A stretch of 64,000 nucleotides of DNA from Cordia subcordata (taxonomy: Eukaryota; Streptophyta; Magnoliopsida; Boraginales; Cordiaceae). Below the pieces are notes generated by a model. It was not told where the DNA came from. It did no database searches and saw only the letters and a program-made list of their open reading frames with translations. Positions within the stretch are counted from its first letter, which is position 1; each line of letters opens with the position of its first letter. The translations under genes were made by a program, and so were the position numbers. This document shows positions 45,441-56,733 of the stretch, in pieces. The stretch covers positions 11,382,501-11,446,500 of the forward strand of contig JAPTOF010000010.1 in NCBI GenBank assembly GCA_028554755.1, written 5' to 3'.

Positions 45441-48205
45441 GTTTTTTCTCATGATGTTACACATTCGTTGAACAATTTCGTGCAATTTTGCAGATGGATC
45501 GTTGCAGGGAAGTTGCCGATTATAACTCAGCGGAGTTTCAATATGTATACGGGTTTTGAATGATCTTTTGCTTTGGAACTAGAGTATTCCAAATCTTCTT
45601 GGACTTGAGATTAACTTCTATCAGGTCTAAGAATGGTAAAAGAAAAGTCTTCCAATAAGTACAATTATCAAAATTAGAACTTGTATTCTTTTGAGCCATC
45701 TTTTCTCTCTCATCTTCCCTCTTTTCTCACATTACATTTTGTACTCAACGGCTCCTTCCAATACCCTACATCTCTTTAGCTCTTGGCCTTTTTATTTTTA
45801 TTTTCTTGTACAAACAAGTTTACAAGAAACTTAGTAATTGAAATGAGTTATCTTCTTCTTCTTCTTTGGGAGTGCGTAGTTGGGGAAGCAGAATGTATAA
45901 AAGATTATGCAAAGGCATCTATTCCACGAGCAATTGGTTAGTTTTTGGGAGAAAAAGACATTCAAGCCCCATATCTTTTAGAATATTAGACCAAATATGT
46001 CCTCCAATAATTCTTTTTTTCCCTTCTTAAGTCTCTTTGTAAGTTAAACTTAATGAAAAAGTTAACTATGTTGACAAAATATTATTTGTGCGCTTAATGA
46101 GACAAATTGCATGATAAGACCTTTTATTTTTAATCTTTTACATGGTTCATTTCTTACTTTAGCTAGTGAATTTTTTTTCAAAAAAGAAGTAAAAATTTTT
46201 CCAAGGATCATATTACCATTTCAAAAGTTTTAAATTTTTTAAGAGAAAATAAAAAAATCCAATAAATATTTTTGATTTCTTTCACTTTTATTTCTTAGTT
46301 TTTAAAGTAATTAAAAAATTAATAATTAATTATTTTTTAAAAAATAATTAAAGTAAAAAAATAAAAGTATGTTTATACATTTTTTTCACTTTATTGGGAA
46401 AAAAATAGAAAGCACTGAGGGATCTAAGAAGATGCTTAGTTATTCTATAAAGTTTAACTCATAGAGTAAGAAGGGGAAAAAAAAAGAAAAAGAAAAAGAA
46501 GTGAGGGTTTTGTTCGGTTTAATACCTAAAAACAAGAGATGTAGAAGTCTTTTTCTCATTTTCTTTAGTTGTAGAGAGGTAACTAGCAGTCTTTTGCATC
46601 TAAAAGTTTGTGTTGGCACAACTAGCTATTAGGGTAGCTGATAGTTGTTTGGATTGTTGATGGTTATTATATTTTAGTTGTTAGTAGATAGCTCTTAAGC
46701 TAGCTGATTAAACAAAATGTGTTGGATAAAATTAATTGTTGGATTAGTTGATGAGTATAAAATGACGTAAAAGAACATTGATATCTTGTTGCTGTTATTG
46801 CTATTGCTATTATTATGATACTTATAATTATTATTACTTTTATTCAATTAAGATAATTTATTTTATAGTTAAATATTTATTTTTATAATAGTATTTTAAA
46901 ATTAAAATATAACTAATTTTTTTATAAGAATTTGTATCAATATTGTAAAAATTAATTTTAATGGATTCAAAATTTATTTTGTAAACAAAAAAAATTAATG
47001 GACTAATACAAACTTATACTTTTTAGTATATTGATGTAAATAGAATTTGAAATTAATTTTTATGTTGCTTCTTATTTATATTTGTGAAAAAGTTAAAAAT
47101 ATAGAGAGATTGGGAAAGAGTAGAATGGCTAAAAATAAATAAATAAAAAGAAGAAATGATAGAATTACCAAAAAAAAATATAAAAAGCTAAAAACTGCCT
47201 AAAACATTAAAATATTTAGCTTTTAGGAAAAGCTAATCTAAACACTAAAAATCTAATGAGAGAAGTTGTTTTATTAAACAACTAAAATTAGAAGGAATTA
47301 TGTCTTGACTAAGTCAAAACACTAAAAGCTAGTAGTGTTTTGACTTGCTTGTTGAGAAGTTTTTTTTCTCTTTCGTTGCCTAACCGCGTCTAAATGGTAG
47401 ATTTACTAGTATTCTAAACGAGATCAAGTTATTCAACTTACAAGAGCACAAAATTTTACTTGAACTCTGACTTTCCACTTAACCATATTCATTATATGTG
47501 CAAGACTGTCCAAAAGACTATGCCATTACCAAAAGTTTTCTAATGGCTTTTTGTTGAGGGTGTTTTAATAAATGCATATTTGGTGAATATTATATGAGAC
47601 CATAATAGACTATGAAACTTGCTAGTGTATGGAGTTCATCAATATCAATTAATCTGACAATTTTAATATATAGTAACTTATTATGCACACTAGTGGAAAA
47701 CTTGTACTTCTGTCTTCATTGCATCAATATGGATCCAATAAAGAGTTAGCATTTATAAGATCCTATAATGCTTGTGTTTTTCCCTAAAGCATAAAAGTTT
47801 GTACAAAAAAGAATAATTTCCGGTTGGAGAAACCAAATCACTGCCTTTTCCTTGATTCTGCATTTTCAGTCAGATATTCTGCAAATTCCTACGTATAGTT
47901 ATCTATATATGATTCTGTTAATGAATAGAACTATTGAATCTTCATACATGTATTCAAACATGTAACATAGTTCAATTCAAGGAGTCAAATATTACTTAAT
48001 CAGCAAGGGAAAGGCCATTGGTAAGATTACTTTGTGATTCTCTTTTAAATCTCCAAGGTGGAGAACCCAAGTTATTACAAATTGATTACGTATTTTTTTA
48101 CAAAACCAATGTAAATGAGAAATGGTGTTAGATGTTGATAAATTAGGTATAGTAGTGATTTTGGTTGCAATTTTTAGCTATTAAGTTGAATTATCTGTTG
48201 CAAGT
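45441..48205. other. AT-rich intergenic DNA, possible MITE
   Basis: No gene was seen. Between about 46640 and 47290 inverted-looking words such as GTTGTTTGG and AACAACTAAAATTAG and repeated AAAAGCTA suggest an old MITE, but the ends are not clear. Confidence 0.4.
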
Positions 48206-48480
48206 TTTCCTGATCCTCTTAACAAGGTGACTGTAAATGACACTGAAGTTTATGGAACTGCTTGCAGTAAACCATCAAAATGCATCAGCTGGGATGACAA
48301 ACATTATACAGAAGGTACAAATAAATGGGGAGCCAGGACTATTCTGGCATCAGCTGGGATGACAAACATTATACAGAAGGTACAAATAAATGGGGAGCCA
48401 GGACTATTCTGGATGGCTCATTTATCAAACATTGACTTACCATTAATGAAGCATGTCATTAATCTTTGTAGTTTGAGTTC
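48206..48480 (+). pseudogene. GDSL esterase/lipase, terminal exon fragment
   Basis: GDSL enzymes are secreted or vacuolar serine esterases with a Ser-Asp-His triad. The reading contains FPDPLNKVTVNDTEVYGTAC followed by SKPSKCISWDDKHYTEG and TNKWGARTIL. This is block V of the family, which carries the catalytic Asp and His as SWDGxHYTE (Asp codon 48293 or 48296, His codon 48302). The preceding sequence ends in a possible acceptor. A perfect 65-bp tandem duplication (48282-48411) shifts the frame. The second copy reads into DGSF and then a stop. Earlier exons with the GDS motif were not found upstream, so this is a relic or the last exon of a broken gene. Confidence 0.75.
48282..48411 (+). repeat. 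perfect 65-bp tandem duplication in the GDSL exon
   Basis: The unit begins GCATCAGCTGGGATGACAAA and occurs at 48282-48346 and 48347-48411 without differences. It duplicates the catalytic Asp-His block and adds a non-multiple of three. Confidence 0.95.
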
Positions 48481-48639
48481 AATATCCACTTGGACACGTT
48501 ATACGTGGATATGACATAATTGAGCATATGAATCTATCATTACATTGTAGATAAATTTATATTTTTTCTGATTAAGCAGATGTTTTATTAAACAAAAAAA
48601 AAGTACAGGTGTATAATGGAATTAAGGTTGTACTATTCT

Positions 48640-48870
48640 TGTTTTATGTTTCTTCGAAAAACGATTGCTAAAACGCTTTTGCGACTAATTTTAACTTCTC
48701 GATATTATGTTCTTCAGCGACCAAAAAAATTTAATTAGAGAACAAATATTCAGTTGCTAATTTAATAACCGATTCCAAAATCAATTGCGAAATTAACTTT
48801 AGCAGTCTAAGTCTTTACAGTTAGCTACTAATTTTCCAATTTAGAGATCAATTCTGGCGGTCATTAAAAG
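48640..48870. other. possible CACTA-type subterminal repeats
   Basis: Phrases such as GCTAAAACGCTTTTGCGACT, TTCAGCGACC and AGTTGCTAATTTAAT recur irregularly. This resembles subterminal repeats of plant CACTA elements, but no CACTA end was found. Confidence 0.3.
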
Positions 48871-49358
48871 ACTTTTTCCTATTTGTGTTTGCTTTTGGGA
48901 TGTCTTTTGACTGGTTGAAAATGTTTTTGATATATCAATACAAATACTTAGCTTGTTTTCCAAGCCAAAAAAAGAAAAAAAAAAAAGAAAGAACGTGTGT
49001 GTGACCAAATCGTTGTTATTCTTCAATTTGGTGGTATTGGTTCTAGGGAGTGATTTTTTTTGCTTGAAACTTGATTCTATTAATTTGGTTTATTAGTTGT
49101 TTAGGATTTAAATATTGTTGCTCGCTGTATTACTGGTTTCAATTTTCTTAAGTTGCTGGAGTTTGTGTTTGTGAATCTCAAATATTTGTTGTTTTTCTTT
49201 GTTATTTAATTTTTTGAAGGATTATATTTCGTTTAGTTATTCTTCATTTCCCTATCACTTTTCTTTTTTTCTTTGGGTAAAGCGACATTTACCATAGCCT
49301 GCAGCTGTGAACAAATTATAGATTATAAATGAACATGATTAATATGATGAACACTCGT

Positions 49359-49359
<1 letters not shown>

Positions 49360-49396
<37 letters not shown>

Positions 49397-49400
49397 ATAA
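49360..49400. repeat. (TA)n microsatellite
   Basis: TA runs are interrupted once by TTAT. A similar tract lies at 49915-49938. Confidence 0.9.
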
Positions 49401-50149
49401 AATTATAGTGGTTGAACACTCAGGATTAATATGATAAATATCTTCCCTCTTTCATAAGAAGGATACATGTAGGTGAGAATACCATGTACCATTTGCAACC
49501 ATCTACATAGATTTTTACCAGTCAAATAGGACCTCAAGATGAAGGCCTGAAAATAGGTCATATTGACATCTCATTCAATAGATGCATAAATCAAGGATGT
49601 ACACACTTCCAGTTTAGAGATTTGATAATCTCAAGAAACATTTCAAAGGTTTAGTTTTTTAATACCTTAGAAGCAGAATTGTACAATAACAAAAAAAAAG
49701 TCTCCACCCATTCGGTCCAAATTTTTAGCACAATTTAATGTGAGTATTCGATTCTTTTAATACTTATTCAACGGGATGGTCTAGGATGGATAGGAGATTC
49801 AAACCTTTGACACTTGTTGAATAATCTTCAATGAAATTTCTGACAAATTACACACACTAACAGGCTTTCAAATGATAAAATAAAATATGTTAGTAAAATC
49901 ACCATAATGAAATTATATATATATATATATATATATATTGTGTGTGAATTAGTTAATTGATTGGGTCATCATGCTTATATTTAAATTTTTAATATATATA
50001 TTTTTTAGTAGGTACTACTAGTTTATTTACTATTTTTAAGAGCCAAAAGGAAAATTTTCAATTGTTAAGTCATAAAAAATTCTATGCATTTATTTCCTAA
50101 GAGGTAATGAGATGAGATTTACATAGAGAATTTAACCAGTGATACATAT

Positions 50150-51205
50150 AAAATGACTAATGATATCTTTGTTAATTAGATATTGTAAATAAATGTGGGA
50201 TTTCAATATTTCTTATTTTTGTTATCAAGTATAACCAAAAGGCAATATGTATAAACGTTTTTGATTCTAATGGTGTCAATGTCTTGCCTCCAAACTTCAA
50301 ATGCGTGACGTGCCATGCGTATGGCCAAATGAAACAACCCTTTAAACCCGCAAGGCACACAACTAGTAATTAATACATAATTCAAAGCGACTAAAACCAT
50401 ATCTAATTACTTTGCAAAAGACAACTTCTAAACCACAAGATAATCTTCAAAGAGAAAACATCAAATGATTATATTTTGGGCAATAATTAGACTATTGTTT
50501 CACTCGCTTCGAATTACGTATTTACTAGTTTGCACCTCACGGACTTGAAAAGGATTGTCTCCCCCGGACACGCGACATAATACGCATTTAAAGTTTAGGG
50601 ATATGACAGGATGGTATCAAAGCTACATTCTAGACAGATTTTATGCCACGTGAGATCTTCAACTATGGTTTTTATTTTATTTTTTGCACAATGAGAGCAT
50701 TGCGTGTTTAAATGAGGGAGTTTGTAATGCCCTACCAATATTGATTCTTTAAATTGTCAGATTTATGTTTAACTTATGACGACAGTTTACTACTACTATT
50801 ATTACAGGCCTTAAGCTGTTAAGTATTTTAGACTAAGTGATTAGGGTTACTTGTAATGATAAATTAATAGTTGAGTCTGTGTGATTACAAACAGTATCTT
50901 TGTAACAATGATATTAGGTTACTACTACAATCAAATTTAAGCATTTTTTACAATTTGATTGGAAATTTTCAAAAACCATGTGCAGGCTGCAGCCCTAGCG
51001 TAACTAGAAACTTCCAAAATGGGCCACGTTGTTGTCTGAAAAAGTTAAAAAGTATAATCTACATAAGAAAAGGATGCTGATCTAATCTCTCCGCCGGCTT
51101 TGATGAACGTGGTGGACTCTGACTTGTTCGAGAACGTCTCATCACTTTGTGTAGGGACATTCATTATTGACCCTTTGGACCAACAAAGAAAAATGTACGA
51201 CAATC
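50150..51205. repeat. segmental duplication, copy 2
   Basis: It matches 44800-45440 in the same order. It is longer because it contains about 270 bp (near 50470-50740) not in copy 1, including a GGATGGTATCAAAGCTAC phrase of retroelement type. The end, with CTAATCTCTCCGCC, TTTGATGAACGTGG and CCTTTGGACCAA, is the best conserved part. Confidence 0.8.
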
Positions 51206-54008
51206 AACGTATAGAGCATGGGCGCCGATGTCCCTGTGTAGACTTGCTGTAATTTATAGGTTGTTTGAGTTTATTTGGGGTTTATAAGTTATAAAAAAAT
51301 AAAAAATATATAAAAAGATATATTTTAAAAATATTTATAAACTATAAATAAACAGAGCCAAGTAGACTCTTAAATGCGCAACATACTAGAAAACCACAAT
51401 TTTCCTCCGAACTTGGCCTGGGTGGACTTCCCTTTCCAAACCTCACGTAGATTATCAATATTAAACTTAGCGGGTGTGTGGTTTTATAAATAATTAATTA
51501 CTATAGGTGATTTTTTAGTTTATAAGTAAATGACAAATGAGCAGAAAAATGTTCGAAAAAATTTGTTTATAAACTGTTGACATTTTGTTAAATATATATT
51601 TAGAAGTGGTAGTGTTTTACACGATGACTAAAATTCCTTCCACTAATAAAGTAGGAAAATATTGCTTCTCTTTTCTCAGGTAAAGTTGTCTTTTTATTTG
51701 ATTAAACCACCTTACTTATAAACACATAATTTGAAAAAAGCAAAGGAGGTACCATTTCTTTTTTACACGCTATAAACAGATTTTACCAAATATGTACCAA
51801 ATATACGTATTGTTTTTTTCCTTACAAACAAATTTGACGTGCTTGTAAAGCAAAGTCAAACTCCCCCTTCGGCTTTTCCCCGATTTCTTTATACATACGT
51901 GTTTGAACCATGCAATGTCCATATGTATAACCTTGGAATCATACCCAAGTTTTATTCAGTTAGGCATACCTCTCAACTAATCAGGTTTCTCCAATTGTTG
52001 ACCTTAATTTTGGGTCAGTGAATCACGCAAGAAGTTTCCGATTTGGTTATTATTTCAGGAAAATAAGCAGGAATCGAAACAAAATCTGAATTTCAGGAAA
52101 ATCCAAAAGTCTAGTACTATACTATTACAATGAAATTATGCAAATAAAAAAATATATAAATATATAACATACACATATTTCTAGATTTTTATTTTTGACC
52201 TCTCTTCTTTTTATAAGAAAGACGAAAAACGAGGAGTATGCTATATTTACTTCTATATTTCACGAAAAACGAGGAGTATTCTATTTACTTCTATATTTCA
52301 CTGTCTTCGGCTTAGTACTTAAATAAGCAAAATTTATGTTGATTATGAAGATAGGAATAACAAGAGATCAAGCTCCCCAACAAATTACAAGAGAGTACTT
52401 TTATGGTAACATTGTTCATTTGCTTGTTCTTGTCACTATCTACAGCTTGAATATTTGATTAAGAAAACCCTACAGATGTAGTGCTTTTGTTTCTCCTCTT
52501 TATACATCAATCTTAAATGATAATTTCTTATGAAGATGGCCTGCTATTTTTGCTGAAACGAAGGCGAATGTATCTTGATGGATCTAAGAAGGCAATTGAG
52601 ATTAGTGCTGGAGATTCCGTTGAATTCTCTAAGAATGTTTGATTTACAGAATCTTATAGGATTATAAGAATGTAAGATTGTTAGGAATATTAAATTTTTA
52701 TATTTGGTTACAAAATAGAAAAATATTTGAGGGAATGTCACATTTTTGGGAATCCAATATTGCCATGAACTTTCTAACTTTTGTTCTCATGAGAGGAGAT
52801 GGGAATGTGTTACAGACACTAAGAAAACAAGAATACCCACATTAGCAAGACTAATACTAATTATTTTCCATTATATATTTTCTTCTTTTTAATAGGTTAA
52901 GACACACATGTAAAATAAAAACAGCACACTTACATTATACACACTAAACGCACATTACACACTTATATAAATTGCACATATTGCACATATTACACACACT
53001 TCCCACACATGTGACACACATTGTGCATGCAATACACACAAAACACACACTGCACAAATATTACACACATATCACACATTAGACATATTATATTACACAC
53101 ACACACACATACATATATATAAATAAATTTTATATTTTTTCATCCTCTTTAAGTTATGACATTTTTGGAGAACAACTAAAAATTTTAAAGAATTTTGAAT
53201 CTAAAGCAAATATAACAAGTAGATATTCCTATAAATTACTACCATAATTTTTTTTAAGAATATTTTTAGCATACTAAATAATTTTATAACATTCTCCGAA
53301 ATGACATTCCTGAAAATTATAATCCCAAAAATTACATTCCTCAGAATACAAAACCATATCATGAACCAAATACCCCTTTAAGGATTTGAGCTGCTCTTTG
53401 GACTTCTCACAAGTAGACAATTGTCATAACTTTGACAAAGCAAATCTTTTCTTGACTCGCTCAAATTTTTAGCACATTTAGGGCACATGATATAGATAAT
53501 TATCTAGTAATGTTTTGTGTGTATGAATCCGTGTAACGCTATTTTGATATTATTTTATGATGAAATATAATTAGAAGAAGTTATCTTTTTATTAGTATGT
53601 TTAATTATTTTTTGAGAAACCATAGTGTTTTAAACTAGTGAATCACTTTTAGACTTTGGGTTCAGGACGGGAATTCCCCGATATTCCTTTAATACCATCA
53701 GAGACTAGACTATATAGTCAGACTATAGTTCCTTTTATTTGTTTTCCGGTGAGGCTTAGCATTAAATTTACAACTATGACTTAACGACGTATAACGAAAT
53801 TGAACTAATAAATTGCAAAGCACATGCAATTATTAATTCTTGATCTTTTTATCTTTATCTACCATCCCACCTATTTTTCTCGAGGACAAGGAGGAGAATT
53901 TAGAGAGCGTATTTAAAAGGTTGCATAATCATTTCTTTTTCCATAATCATCGTTAGCTAGAATAAGGGTATTTTTATGAAAATACATAAAATATTAAAAG
54001 TTTTAATG

Positions 54009-54045
<37 letters not shown>

Positions 54046-54560
54046 GAGACCCTTATAATGCATAATAAGTTAATTTAAATGTCAAAGTAGGATATTATAT
54101 GCCATATTTTGAAAAGCACAAGAAAGTAATATAGTAAATTTTAAAACACAGGGGGATAATTGGCTAACTAGAAAAATCAGAAGGGGATAGCCCACATTTT
54201 ACTTTTTCTTTTTTATGTTGCAAGAATTATAAACTACAGTTTGCATAATCTTCAAGATACTGTAACTCAAGTTTTTGAAAAATAGCTCCTGAAAATGTCA
54301 GAAAATAAAAAATTACAATGTCAAATAGGTTTGTTACATGATAGAAACTAATGTCATGTTTGTTATGTTTGTTATATGTTAATCTCAAATCTTAAATATA
54401 AAAAACATATAAAATTATATGCTTTTCAAATTTAAGATTTCAAATAAATATATTACGAACATAGCATAAATTTCATGTGCCTAACCAAAGGTGCCTGTGT
54501 CTTTTCTATAATATATATAAAAGTTCTTTTCCTTTTAAACATTATAAACTACCATATATA
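51206..54560. other. intergenic DNA with small MITE-like pieces
   Basis: No gene was seen. Around 51258-51370 TTTATTTGGGGTTTATAAG faces an inverted CTGTTTATTTATAGTTTATA, which looks like a ~115-bp MITE. A 22-bp phrase near ACGAAAAACGAGGAGTAT is repeated at about 52222 and 52262. A (TA)n tract lies at 54014-54042. Other short frames are not convincing. Confidence 0.45.
52905..53115. repeat. ACAC-rich degenerate minisatellite
   Basis: Irregular repeats of TTACACACA, GCACATATT and CACACATT cover about 200 bp and end in a short (AC)n and (AT)n run. Confidence 0.75.
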
Positions 54561-54860
54561 TCAATACTTGCAATATGGCAATTTCTATCCAATGCAACGA
54601 AAGTGATAATTTAATACTATTTACAAGGGGGACTTATGGTAATATGTGCAGATATATTGCCCTAGTAAATATTCTTCTTTCTCTTCCCGGCATTATGATT
54701 CGTGACGACGACCCAAGAAGAAAAAAAACGAAGTTTAATGTCAAATATGGGCACATATAAGTTAAGCTCAAAATCCTAAACAGAAAAAAAGAAAAAGAAA
54801 AAGATAGAATAAAAAGTTTATCAAACTAGGCAACTAAGTAGAAGTTCGATAGATTTGTTG

Positions 54861-54868
54861 TATAAATA
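54861..54868 (+). promoter_or_regulatory. TATA box of the second CYP76-like copy
   Basis: TATAAATA lies 66 bp before the ATG at 54927, in the same setting (TTGTTGTATAAATA) as in the first P450 copy (TTGTTGTATAAATA at about 27731). Confidence 0.6.
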
Positions 54869-55145
54869 AAAGGAGTATCAGTGATCCTCATCCATCAAAT
54901 CTAGCTAGTAATAAGCTTGAGACCCCATGGATTACACAACCGTTGCATTCATTGTGTTGTTCGCACTAAGCTTCTTCTATGGCCTCAACACACTTTTCAA
55001 GAAAAGCAAAAAGCTTCCACCAGTCATTGGCAACCTTCACTTGCATGGCAAGCAACTCCATGAGTCGTTAACCGAACTTGCCAAAACATATGGTCCAAAT
55101 ATGAGCTTAAAATTAGGCCAAGTTCCGGCAGTGGTCGTGACTTCA

Positions 55146-56146
55146 CAAATGTCGGGGTGGAGTTAGGGGGGATTCGAAGGGGGGGGGGGGGGGCAAAAAA
55201 AAATTTTATATTTATATAAAAAAAACAAAATTAAGAATTAAAACAAAAATAAATCCCCCCCCCCCCCCCAAAAAAAAAACTTTCTAATTTGCTAGTATGA
55301 TTTTGTGCTTCAAATTTCAGACATTAACGATCATAGATAAAATCTTATTATGTCCAATTTATTTATTTTTTGTTATATAATTTTATTCAGAATTTTTTTC
55401 TTAATACTCTTTGTTGTTAACGAGTGACCATTTTAAGACATATTTATAGTTTGAAACTTTTGATTCTTGTTTAGTAAGTTTTTTAGAGATTTAAAATAAT
55501 ATTTAAGTGGTTAAATTTTTGTAATGGATATGTAATTTAAGTAGATAAAATCTTAAAAATGCTTAATTTATTTATCTTTTGGTTAGACCATAGGTGATTT
55601 TAGATTTTCTATAAACGACAATCTATTTTGGGTATCAAATTGTTAATTAATGATGAATTTTTTAACATAAAAATATATTTTTTATATGAAATATATTTTT
55701 TTTGTAATAATTTTTTGGAATCATTTTTTATAAAAAGACAAAACTATAAAAGAAAACTTTTTTTAAGCAGTATAAAACCTGCTCTTTTATAAGCCAAACC
55801 GAACGAGTCTTTGAGACCTTTAAGAAAATTTTCAAGGGTTAAAAATATATTACGTGCTTAATCAACCTAATTTTCTAAAAATAACTTGATTTTCTATATA
55901 AAAAAGAAATTATATATTGTTATGTTGATGTGATTAGGATAATCAAAATTTTCTATTTATTTGAATTCAACATCATTAACTAAATTAGTTAACTTTTCTT
56001 ACACAATCTTACTCTCTTTTTTTCTAATAAATAAAATTTTTTATATTATTTCTTTTGCTGAAGAGTTACATTCCATATTTTTGCCAGAGTTAATCTTTTC
56101 AATTAGACTTGGTCCCCCAAGCTTAAATTGCGAGCTGCGCCTCTAT
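55146..56146. mobile_element. insertion replacing P450 codons, DNA-transposon-like
   Basis: The left part reads GTCGGGGTGGAGTTAGGGGGG followed by a run of about 15 G. A run of about 15 C lies near 55255-55270. The right part, inverted, reads AGAGGCGCAGCTCGCAATTT. GGGGYGGAGYTAGGGGGG-type ends occur on plant DNA transposons. The core is AT-rich and non-coding. No target duplication can be tested because P450 sequence was lost at the site. Confidence 0.45.
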
Positions 56147-56294
56147 ATGAAAGAGATGAGAGACTTAACGTGGAACATATTAGTGGAGTCTGGTAAGCCT
56201 AACTTGGTAGATTTCTTCCCTCTGATAAATCTCAATCTTCAAGGTATAAAGCGTCGCTTGGGCCCTCATTTTAGCAAGGCAATTGAGTTGTTTA

Positions 56295-56733
56295 GAGCTC
56301 GTTTCGCTTTGCTTATTTCTAAGTGCTTATAAGTAGGTGCTGCTTATAAGTAAAATGCTACTTTTAAGCTAGTGAAAAATAAGCAGAGATGTATTTATAT
56401 AATATGTATTTATAAGCTACTGACATGTTTGGTAAATAAGTGCTTATAAATAGCCATAGTAGTTAAAATACCTAAAAAGGACATGTAATTAATTAAAGGA
56501 GAAGATTAGGCTGCAGAGGTATTATTGTAATATGCTTCTCAAGTGTGAGCATAAACATGTCTTTTTAATAGGTTTGACTAATTGGCTTATACAAAAAAAA
56601 ATTTTAAGTAGCTCCAACCTGCTTTTGTTTTTACCTGCAAGTAAGCTTATATGGCTTATAAGCAACTTCACCAAATATGTAATTTTTTGTTTTAAGCTTA
56701 TAAGCTGGTCAATAAGCAAAGCCAAATGGCCTC
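56295..56733. mobile_element. PIF/Harbinger-like MITE inside the P450 pseudogene
   Basis: The inverted ends are GAGCTCGTTTCGCTTTGCTTATT (left) and GAGGCCATTTGGCTTTGCTTATT (right, inverted). TTA flanks it on both sides (56292-56294 and 56734-56736). Removing the element and one TTA joins GAGTTGTTTAG to TCATCAAATTGATG and restores an uninterrupted P450 reading, ELFSHQIDERLQHKK, which matches the sister gene's AQIDERLKQKK. This gives the element boundaries precisely. Subterminal GCTTATAAG words are mirrored. Confidence 0.9.

Noticed and set aside
47000..48205. Upstream exons of the GDSL gene
   Set aside because: I looked for the GDS, Gly- and Asn-containing blocks and found none. The sequence is AT-rich and frame-poor.
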